Shown here: in pieces, positions 49,721 through 61,700 of the stretch | How positions within the stretch are numbered: the first letter of the stretch is position 1 | Layout of the letters: each line of letters begins with the position of its first letter | Assembly (NCBI GenBank): GCA_002633005.1 | Contig: NMRA01000161.1 | Coordinates: 609,516-673,515 of the forward strand | Direction: 5' to 3' | Length of the DNA stretch: 64,000 nt | From: Phoronis australis | Taxonomy: Eukaryota; Phoronida; Phoronidae | Program-made: the position numbers and the translations under genes | The notes under the pieces: model-generated | Told to the model about the DNA's origin: nothing | Databases searched by the model: none | Seen by the model: the letters and a program-made list of their open reading frames with translations, nothing else

Positions 49721-52700
49721 GACTTTCTGACTGGCATGTGCCAGCTGAGGTGCGCTGTCTATGGCCGACCAACCTAAAGCCCTGTCTGGGGGGTCAAGGA
49801 GGTCACATCGAGATACTAAGGGGACCAGTAACCAGACGAAAACTACTTCCAGGTAAGCTGCTTGTAATGGGTGTAATGGGGCAGTACATCAACAGAAATT
49901 CTTCAATTTAGGACTGATTTCATTGCTAAAATGGCTGTTTTTCAACTTTTCAAAGGTTATTACTGCAGATGCTCAAATTGTTGTTGAGTCTTTCCAAATC
50001 GCTACCATTACTCAAAGTCTACTGTTGTTTCTAAATTCAGTTTTCTTTCAAACTTACAACTTCATACATCTGGAGCTAGATTCAAAGCAAGTGCCTCGAT
50101 ATCTCTGTGCAGAGTTGCCTGGTGAACTTAGGAGTAAAAGGAAAACGAGAACACAAGCTTAGTTATTGCTAAGTTTGAAATACGTCCAACAGCTTTCATA
50201 GGAAGTGGGTAGTAATTGGGAGAATTTTGAATCCTTATCTTGCTATGTTGGACTATAAATCACGTAAAACCGTTCCAATTCATATTTTGTTGCAATTCAT
50301 GTAAACAAAGTGTAATTGGACTTTTATGGTCCCATGTATACATGTGGGGGCATTTTGCCATCTACTCTGTCTGGTGGCCGTTGCCATATTTCCGAAACTC
50401 CTTAAAGGATGTTCGTGAAATTTTGCAGACAGGTCGCCAAACGAAATCTGAGGTCACCAAAATTGAAAACGAAATCATCGGCGCCGATGACTGAGGTTCC
50501 CCAATTGGTGTAAATTTCCATGCCCTTCTCTAATTTTACCCGTACACGTATGTACATTCAGTCTCTAACCCAGTTATTCCTCCCACCTACAACTGGCTGA
50601 TGAGCATAGGACGCACATGACCGCATGCCCTGTTGCCGCCAATTTCCTCGATCTTGCCCAATGTTTCCGACTTCTGTCCATTTACTTCCTGTTGTAATTT
50701 CAACGTGGTGGCAAATGTGCTCAGTTCACGAAATAAATGGAACAATTGTGAATCAAAGGTAATACATCTAGGAACACTTAGCAATTTCAAGTGTGGAAGT
50801 CAACAAGAACGTTGACACGAATTTAGAGGGAAATATTGTCTGACTTCGATACTTGCACTGGTGACCTCGTGGATACTTGGAATTTTTCCCAGGTTGCCAC
50901 AAACAATCTGAGGTCACCAAATCGAGTGCTGTACTGAGATGAGCATGTCTGACTTTGATTTTCGGACAGGTCCCACAGCTGTGGTGGCCTTGGTGGTAAT
51001 TTTCATCCCCTGTGCCACAATGTATGCCAATTTCCTTGATTGATCTTCTTGAAATTTGCCATGTGTTCTAACTGTGAGTAGTACAGTTGATTTTGCGACA
51101 AGTCAAACTCTTGTGGTGTCTTCTAGTGGCAATGTATGTCTACTTTTGCATATACAGAAGTTTCTATCAAGGAGACGACGGCACTTGCATTGCTTCAGAC
51201 ATATTTGAGTTGTGTTACATTCCCTAGTGGTGGTCATTATTGTTTTTCATCTGTTTTTTTTTTGTTGTTCACTTCCCTATCTATTGAACCGCTTGAAGAA
51301 ACATGAAAGGTGGCTGTTATATTCCTATTGAAGAGAATATGGCACCCACTAGTGACATTGCATTTGCCTCAGTATCTACCATGGTTGCGGGCGAAAACCA
51401 ACAAGTAGTGTTAAAAATTCTGATGACCATTTTCATGGTGAATGATACAAGTTCAGTATTACGGATATACTGTTACTTAACGGTTAGTAATAAATAAGGT
51501 CACTAATGCACAACTCGGCAATATGATCGACTCATTATTTTGGCTGTGAAGGTTGCCATGCCATTGAAACCTATTGCACTTGTCTCAAACAAGTCGCAGA
51601 TTTTGAGCTCAAAAGGTTGGACGGTTACCTTAAAACCCCACACAGCTCAGTTTGGAAGGTCAGATTCAAACTGAAATAAGGTAGGCGACTTTACGTGAGA
51701 GAATGCGATCCCAGAAATTTGCACTTTAATTTGATCCCGATAACAGCTACGTGACGTTTCGACGGTGAATGTGTTTTTGTACGCATACTATTGATTGCGT
51801 GATGTGTGAAAATTTTTTCAGTTTTTGTGTAAGTGCTCCTCGGTGCATGTTCGCAAATTCACGATTTATGTTTCCTATTCTCGATTTTGTGGATGGTCTT
51901 ATAGATAGCCTACGCGAATTACATGTATCTAAAAATAAACAGAACACCAATTTCCAGAATGAACTTTGGCTAATTTGGAGGGGACACTTGCCCTGCTGAC
52001 GTCACTTGTATATATGCCCCTTTCATGGCCTGTAGTCCAATCTGCTGTTCCACTTTGTAATCCAGCCATTACAGCTTGTATGCGGGGTGTTTGTCAATAT
52101 GGCCAATGATACTTTTGGATACTTCTTATGTCAAGCACGCAGTTCAGTCTGACGGGCAAGTTAACTGGTTGACAATCCATTCTGGCTGTTTTATTTTCAA
52201 CTTCGGTTCCAGTCTGTGATGGATATTTCGAATATTACGTTAAGTCTTTATGCTTGGTTGACTCAACACAGCATGTTTTGATGAGTCATGGTATACAACT
52301 TGACTAACAACATGTAAGTTTGTCTTATGCAATGTGAGCAATGTAGAGTTCATTTGCAAAGCAAAAATCTACTTAAAATTAAAATAGAACAAGGGGCATC
52401 TAATCAAAATGTGCTCTTGATGGTCATATCATTGTTAACTGGCAGAAGACTGGACAGTCTGTTATGCGTTTTTTTTTTTTACTGTACACGCAAACACTGG
52501 CTTGAGTGATGAAAACGGGGGTTGGCTATCTAGTCATGTTGAACATGCTGATCAATTTTTTACAAAAAAAAAACGACTTGAGCTTCACAAACCAAAGCAT
52601 ACCATTGGTTTTGGTGGCTGTTGAGGATAAACTTCCGATGCTGTGATTGAAAATTCGAAAGAAAAATATCGAAGCCAGAATTTTCAACTATCTATCCGCC

Positions 52701-55700
52701 ATTTTTTCAGTCCACTCAAGAAGATTACTAATGGTTATGGCTGTACAAAAGTATAATGTTAGAATTTTGTGAAAAACTTCGACATAAGGGTCGATGCCTT
52801 GCTTTGAGACCTTTTACAGGCCTACTGTCACAAGAAATGCTGTATTTTTACCTCCACTGCTCAGCCAGCCTACCTCCCTTTTGGAAGTGTTTGTAATGTT
52901 TTTGTTAAATATGCAGTTATGAGGGCAGCTTCTACTGCTCTGTGCCATTTTTATGCGCCCAGTTATTTATATGTGGGACATATTGTCATCATCTCTGTCT
53001 GGCTGGCGTTCGGGCGTCGGGCATCCGTAGCTGTGTCTCTTAAAACCCTTCCGGAATCTTTATTGAAATTTAGCAGGTGTGTTCCTTTGGGGTTGACGAC
53101 AGCCGACGAGTTTCGGACCGACCCAAGTACAGCTGTGCCCCCTAGTGGCAATTTTAGTTTTTTACATTTGTCTCTGTATCTTCAAAGATCCTCAACCGAT
53201 TTTCATGAAATTCGGCACATTGGCATCTATTAATGAGTTGACACTATCCTCCCATTTTCGGATGGGTTCGAGGCATTTTGCACCATTAGTGGCCATTTTT
53301 ACTATTTTTGAGTTTTTTTTTGGCGAATGCCCCTCTATCAACCAAACCACTCTAAGGATGATTGTGAAAATTGGCATGTATGCTCTTACTATGAAGAGGA
53401 CAGTTGACGATGATTTTCCTACGACTTCGACTGCTGTGGCACCTCCTAGGTGCAATTTTGTTTGTTTTTGCACCCATGGCTATATCTCCTAAATGCTCTA
53501 CTGGATCTTTATTAAATTTAGCAAATGTATTTATATGAAGCTGACGACGACTTTCAGACAGATCGGACTACCAGTGTGCCCCCTTGTAGCAATTTTAGTT
53601 GTTTTACGTTTACCTCTATCTTCAAAAGCCCTCAACGGATATCCATAAAATTTGGCAGATGGGCATCTATTGGTGAGGTGACACAAGCCATTCATTTTTC
53701 AGATTGATTCAAGGTATTTTGCGCCATTTTTGTTATTTTGAGTCTGTTCTCTGGTGTGCGTCCCTCTGTCAACCAAACCACTCAAACAATGATTGTGAAA
53801 ATTGGCATGTATGTTCTTACTATGAAGAGGGTGGTTGTTGATGATTTTCCAACGACTTCGACTTACTGTGGTGCGTCTTAGTGGAAGTTTTTTTGTGTCC
53901 ATGGCTGTATTTCCTAAGCCCTCTGCAGGATCTTTATTGAATTTAACAAGTGTAGTTATATGAATTTAAGAACGGAAGGCGACAACCTTCAGACGGATCC
54001 GACGAACGCTGTGCCCCCTAGTGGCAATTTCATTTTCTCTAAAGTTCCTTGACGGATTTTCAAGAAACTTGGTAAACAGCTTTCTGTTAAAAAATAGTGA
54101 CATTTACCCATTTTTTGATGGATTTTGCACTACCTAGTTGCCATATTTATGATACAAACAAACACCCCAATTAGCACACCATTTGCATTGCATTCGTGGG
54201 CACATTTCAACGCTCCGTTTTGTTCTTTTTTGTAATGTCAAGATTTTTCGTCCGCACCCATGTGGTCACGTAACCTGTTATTTTACGCAGACAGCGCTCC
54301 CGCTGGTCGCCCACTAATAAACAGATGTAATCCTGTTGATATTCGGATACGTCGGTCTAGTATGGTGTCTCATCATGACAGTTTGTAATATCTTCCATGT
54401 TTCTTCATGGATCCTCATGAGAGCACATATAGTGTTGATTTTTGGATGGCTCTGACTATTGTGTCACCTTGTGGCAGTCTTAGTTTTCTTTGTGTCTACT
54501 GAGTCTTTTGAATATGACAATTATGTTAATAACAAAGATTAAATGGCACTTGTTGAATTTCGGATGGATCAGATGAATGCTGTGCCCCCTTGTGGCAATT
54601 TATCTTTTGCAGTCATCTCTCCATCTATGTAAAGACCTTGTATATTTGTACTGAAGGTGGGACAACACATGTCAGTGTTTGGAGAAATCTATGTTGTGCA
54701 GTGCCATTCAGATACTGCTTGGGTCTACCTCTGACTGACTTACCGCTTGAGGGATCTTTGTGAACTTTGAACTTCTGTCTCTATCACAGCAAAGACCACA
54801 CTCTTTAATTTTCAGATAAATACTACTAGTACTTCAAGATATTGTGGCAGTTACTAATTTTTGATGCCCACCATGGTATACATGTACTGTTCAAGGAATT
54901 CAGCAGTTATGTTTTCATTAATGAGAGTCCGCCTCACCAGTCTTTAAATGACTTGCTTTACACCTCCTAGAGGCTATTATTTGAGGTTAACTAATATTAC
55001 TCCCTCTAGTGAGAATGTTTAAAGTAATGGTCATCCCTTATATCTGTGCTGTATTTACATAGTGGTCCTATCAATGCTCTGCCTTGCTCTTACACATGAA
55101 GCTGCAATTTGCATCCAGCTGGTTCCAGTAACCAAATGTTCAGTTAGATGATTGGATAAAGTAAAGTTAAACAAACTCAGGTTGTTATAATTAGTGTGAT
55201 GCATTTGTTGCTTAAAAATGTCTCTGAAACTGAAATGTTGCTGAAAGATTATATAAATACAGGGTATTTGTGGGGGGACCTGTCAAATTTCGTATTTGAA
55301 CTGTCAAAAGTAATGTTAATTTCTGATGAGGGAAGTCAAGAAACTCTTAAATAAAACACATTTATCAAGTGATAAATTCATATGTTATCACCTGGTAATA
55401 CGTTACCGAAACCTTGCATTTTGAGAATTTTGACCAAAGTTGGAATTATTTTTTCCGTATGATATTACAAAGTAGACATTAAGGTACCTGTATATAACGC
55501 AGATTCGGTCTCGCCTAATTGTTGTGCAACTGTTTTTGGATCATGCACTGGTCTCAATGTGGCTATTTTTGGAACGTGGTGTGTAATGAAAGGTGTGTCA
55601 TGTCAGCTGATCACATGAAGCTGGCTCCATTCAGAAAGCTGCATTGAGAGGTGCACCATGTGCGGGCAAGCTGCGCTGTGCACCCATGGCTACACGTAAA

Positions 55701-58700
55701 CTGGACACAGGGTTGTTGCCATGCTGTGAAGTAGCGTGTTTGCAAGACAGTTTGATCTTCGGAACAAATATGGCTATGACAACCTCAAAACCCAATTACC
55801 TCTGTTTGTCAGAAGTTGTAACTGACATTTGGAGTTAATAAACAAAAGATAACACCATCAGGAGGGTGAAAATGCTTAAAATGACTAAAATGTTGATTCT
55901 TATGCAGCCACATATATCAGTCTGCGTCATGCCTGTCCTTAGCTAGCAGTGTTAAATGATAGTGACTTGTTGGCACTAGTTGATTTTGGCACATATTTGA
56001 CTATTGATTAGCATGTCAGGTTGGCCATTTTAGTTTAGAAACAACTTGACTCTAGGGTTCATGGCTGGGATGCAACATTTGCAGTCAGTTATCTTGCATA
56101 TTAGATTTCCATGGTATCCCCTGCTGATATTCTTAGTTTTTTGTTGATTTTCAGGTTTGATATCATAGTTGCCAAATAAATCTTAATTCTACTTGAAAGT
56201 AATATCGTTTGCAGTGCAGTCATAGATGGATTCAACACTTTGTGTTGCACTTGCATATGAAAATTAAATAGCTCTGCATGCAGCCTTTGATGTATTTATT
56301 AATGCCGTCCCCATGCATTTTGAAATCTCAGAAATATTTTGAGGAAATAATACTCTGGAGTAATTCCAAAAATGGTCATTTGCCCAAAGGATTCGTGAAT
56401 ACCGGAAAGTTAGTTGCCCCTTTTGGCAGAGATTGACACTCCACTACTCTTTTGTGAATGACCAGCCAATGGAGTGCAAGCCATACACCAGCAGTAGTGG
56501 TTTTATGATGTAGATAACGATCGGAATTTTAATTGAATCAATAAACCATGTAGGCCTTGAATAAATTTTCCCCGGTGTTCATCCAAGGAAATTCAGTGGA
56601 ACTCAAGAGTACCTATTAAAAAGTTCCTTGACAGATATACTTGATTATTTCTACCAATTTTCACATGGGACTGGCAAAACTGTGGAAATTTCGTGCTTGT
56701 CACAGTTACATAAAGGTATATCCATGCTATGTTTGGTTTTCTGGTATTGTTGACTTAAGTATTCCCAAGTCCAACTGTAATAGTGCTGTGAGCAGTTCAC
56801 AGTTGAAGAAGATAGTCTTATGGAAGAAAACACAGCCTTGGTACATATTCATGACGGGATTTCTAAAAAATTAAGAAATTTTAAAAAGTCTGTCGGAAAC
56901 ACAATTCTCAAATTATTTTAGTGTTTGGGTCTATATGGGTAAAATTTTAAAATCACTTCCTCTGGGATTTGAATGTCAAACTGTAAATTTCACAATCAAT
57001 TACATTGGCTTTTTTAAGGTGCAGAGCTCGATGCTAAACCATAACGTCAACTCGCCAAATTCGACCTAGCAAAATTCCCAGGTCGTTGAATGGGAAATGA
57101 GGTTTCCAAAATAGGGAAATCGTGTGTCCGAAAGTCCTCACCTACAGAAATGGTGTATAATTGGTAGCAGCGGAAAATGAAAAATGGGGTTACCTGAATT
57201 ATGGAACCCACGAACTGGGCAAATTTTCACATAGACACTTCACATCCGAAGTGCGACTTTTTCTGTTCGTATTTTTTTGGTAGAACAGATAATTAGGAAT
57301 GGATCTTGAGCTCTGTAATGCCCAATGACCCCCTTGGAGCCACCTATGTTCCACGCAGCCCCAGACACTCGACATGCCTTGTATGTGCATGAATCATCAA
57401 CCCGCTCTTCCGGTTTGTGCCAAAGAATTCTGACTGCCATGTTTGCTTCCTGCAGTATTTTGAGCACGTGCTCAGATGTGTGCTTGCCGTGTTGTATTTA
57501 GCAGGTTCCCAAACAAAATTTGAGGTTGCGTTGGCGACCTACTGGTCATCAAATCAAGCCCTGAGGTGCTTTAGTTTGAGCTTGAATGCTCAGTTTTGTG
57601 GTAGCTATGGGTGTTTTGACTTTTGACTTTTGAATTTGACATTCGTAATGGTACCATATGTGGTTTTAACAAGCAAATTTTAATGGCTTGTTTTGGCAGG
57701 AAAACGAGACAAGCTTTAAACTTTTTTATTTTTCCTATATTTTATTTGAACACTGAAACCTTCCTGCGACAAAAAGGTCTCACAATTTCAGTTGCCTTTT
57801 GCTATAGTACACAACAAAAGTAGTTAGATAAAATACCATTTTCCATCATGATGGCTGATAATGATTATTATGAGAGCAAAATTACAGAATGACTTAGCCA
57901 CCTTACTAACTTATCTGCTAATTCCCTTCTTTCTTCATCACCTGGTAAGGCTATTCTGATGAGGATTTCAGCTTCCACCCAGCTGTCATGCTGGGGCATT
58001 GTGGGTGATTTTGTCTGAATACTGTAGGAAAAGAAATTAGGAGATCAGTGGTGGTTGATTTGAAGGTGTCAAATTTTACCAGTCAACCTTGTCCAAAACG
58101 AATGTTGTGTGAGTGTGTTCTTTTAATCACTACCTCGATTTATCTGTATGTCGATGGAAATCATTTTCTGTTCTGACACATGCAATATTTCCAAATTATT
58201 TTTCCATATATGAGGAATTTTATGCTTGTACCAATTGTTGACTATTAGTTGATACATAGGACGTGTTGGAGACAGTATGGACACATGATGAGCCTTGCAA
58301 AAGAAGTACAAACTATTTGAATGGATGAATAAGGGTTATTTAGGACCCTAGTGAAAAATGTCCAACTTTGGCTAACTTCGGAATATGATACTTAAGAAAC
58401 AGCTGATGGGATTCATATGCTTTAATTCAAAGTGTTCTCCTAGAATTGTTTTTAAAATGTTCCACTTTTGCATGAGAGGCTATCAAAAAAAGATTTTAGG
58501 ATTTTCATGAAAAAATGCATGAAATGAAATGAAATTATCATTTAAAATCTGTAATGGTTTTTGAGTTCTTATTTTGAACATTGATATCAAGTGAAATTTG
58601 GTCATGTTACTGATACCGTTGTTTTGCTTTCAATGTATTTTTCTTTTTTGTTAATTGAAGGCAGANNNNNNNNNNNNNNNNNNNNNNNNNNNNNNNNNNN

Positions 58701-61700
58701 NNNNNNNNNNNNNNNNNNNNNNNNNNNNNNNNNNNNNNNNNNNNNNNNNNNNTAGCTAAAGCGCCAAACACAAGCTAAACGCAAGACAATCGAGTAACGG
58801 TCGTGACATCGTCAAGACAAGGTAAAAATTACAAACCCGTTATACCGATTCTCGGACTCGAGCCTTATACAGTAGTAATCATCCGTTGAACGCTTTAGTG
58901 ACACGGGAGTTGCGTCGATCCCAAATTACCGTATCTAAAATTTTCCTTGTCCGAAAGTCGCGGGACAAAATTCTGATGTTTATGACAATGTCCGAAATTC
59001 GAGGATCTTTGAAAAACAGTTTTTGGACCTTGTACGAATTTCGTGGACTATGAAAAACTCATTTCGTAAATATTCTTGGTCGAAAATGGCGGGCCGTCCG
59101 AAAATCACGCGACTTTACCGTACCTCTGTTTGTCAGAAGTTGTAACTGACATTTGGAGTTAATAAACAAAAGATAACACCATCAGGAGGGTGAAAATGCT
59201 TAAAATGACTAAAATGTTGATTCTTATGCAGCCACATATCAGTCTGCGTCATGCCTGTCCTTAGCTAGCAGTGCTAAATGATAGTGACTTGTTGGCACTA
59301 GTTGATTTTGGCACATATTTGACTATTGATTAGCATGTCAGGTTGGCCATTTTAGTTTAGAAACAACTTGACTCTAGGGTTCATGGCTGGGATGCAACAT
59401 TTGCAGTCAATTATCTTGCATATTAGACTTCCATGGTATCCCCTGCTGATATTCTTATTTTTTTGTAGATTTTCAGGTTTGATATCATAGTTGCCAAATA
59501 AATCTTAATTCTACTTGAAAGTAATATCGTTTGCAGTGCAGTCATAGATTGATTTCAACACTTTTGTGTTGCACTTGCATATGAAAATTAAATAGCTCTG
59601 CATGCAACCTTTGATATATATAATAATGCCGTCCCCATGTATTTTGAAATCTCAGAAATATTTTAAGGAAATAATAATCTGGAGTAATTCCAAAAATGGT
59701 CATTTGCCCAAAGGATTCGTGAATACCGGAAAGTTAGTCGCCCCTTTTGGCAGAGACTGGCACTCCACTACTCTTTTGTGAATGACCAGCCAATGGAGTG
59801 CAAGCCATACACCAGCAGTAGTGGTTTTATGATGTAGATAACGATCGGAATTTTAATTGAATCAATAAACCATGTAGGCCATGAATAAATTTTCACCCGT
59901 GTTCATCCAGAGAAATTCAGTGGAACTCATAATACCTATTAAAAAGTTGCTTGGCAGATATACTTGATTATTTCCACCAATTTTCACATGGTACCGGCAA
60001 AATTGTGGAAATTTCCTGCTTGTCACAGTTACATAAAGGTACATCCATGCTATGTTTGGTTTTCTGGTATTGTTGACTTAAGTATTTCCAAGTCCAGCTG
60101 TAATACTGCTGTGAGCAGTTCACAACATACCCTTGGTACATATCCATGACGGGATTTCTAAAAAAATTAAGAAATATTAAAAAGTCTATCGGAAACACAA
60201 CTGTCATATTATTTTAGTGTTTGGGTCTATATGGGTAAAATTTTAAAATCACTTCCTCTGGGATTTGAATGTCAAACTGTAAATTTCACAATCAATTACA
60301 TTGGCTTTTTTAAGGTGCAGGGCTCGATGCTAAACCGTAACATCAACTCGCCAAATTCGACCTAGCAAAATTCCCAGGTCGTTGAATGGGAAATGAGGTT
60401 TCCAAAATAGGGAAACCATGTGTCTGAAAGTCCTCACCTACAGAAATGGTGTATAATTGGTATCAGCAGAAAATGAAAAATGGGGTTACCTGAATTATGG
60501 AACCCACGAACTGGACAAATGTTCACCAGACACTTCACATCCGATGTGCGACTTTGTGTTTGTTTTTTGGTAGAACAGACAATTAGGAATGGATCTTGAA
60601 CTCTGTAATGCCCAATGACCCCCTTGGGGCCCCCAATGTTCCACGCAGCCCCAGACGCTCGACGTGCCTTGTATGTGCATGAATCATCAACAAGCTCTTC
60701 CGGTTTGTGCCGAAGAATTCCGACTGCGTTGTTTGCTTCCTGCAGTATTTTAAGCACGTGCTCAGATGTGCGCTTGCCATGTTATATTTAGCAGGTTCCC
60801 AAACAAAATTTGAGGTTGCGTTGGCGACCTACTGGTCATCAAATCAAGCCCTGAGGTGCTTTAGTTTGAGCTTGAATGCACAGTTTTGTGGTAGCTATGG
60901 GTGTTTTGACTTATGACTTTTGAATTTAACATTCAAAATGGTACCGTATGTGGTTTTAACAAGCAAATTTTAAATGGCTTGTTTTGGCAGGAAAACGAGA
61001 CAAGCTTTAAACTTTTTTATTTTTCCAATATTTTATTTGAACACTGAAACCTTCCTGTGAAAAAAATGTCTCACAATTTCAGTTGCCTTTTGCTATAGTA
61101 CACAACAAAAGTAGTCAGATAAAATACCATTTTCCATCATGGTGGCTGATAATGACTATTATGAGAGCAAAATTCTAATTACAAAATGACTTAGCCACCT
61201 TACTAACTTATCTGCTAATTCCCTTCTTTCTTCATCACGTGGTAAGGCTATTCTGAGGAGGATTTCAGCTTCCACCCAGCTGTCATGCTAGGGAATTGTG
61301 GGTGATTTTGTCTGAATACTGTAGGAAAAGAAATTAGGAGATCAGTGGTGGTTGATTTGAAGGTGTCAAATTTTACCAGTCAACCTTATCCTAAACGAAT
61401 GTTGTGTGAGTGTGTTTTTTTAATCACTACCTCGATTCATCTGTATGTCGATGGAAATCATTTTCTGTTCTGACACATGCAATATTTTCCAAATTATTTT
61501 TCCATATATGAGGAATTTTATGCTTGTACCTATTGTTGACTATTAGTTGATACATAGGATGTGTTGGAGACAGTATGGACTCATGATGAGCCTTGCAAAA
61601 GAAGTACAAACTATTTGAATGGATGAATAAGGGTTATTTAGGACCCTAGTGAAAAATGTCCAACTTTGGCTAACTTCGGAATATGATACCTAAGAAACAG

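Noticed and set aside
52919-53492. Overlapping 104- and 115-residue ORFs
   Set aside because: They sit in the 431 bp tandem repeat and are not conserved between its units.
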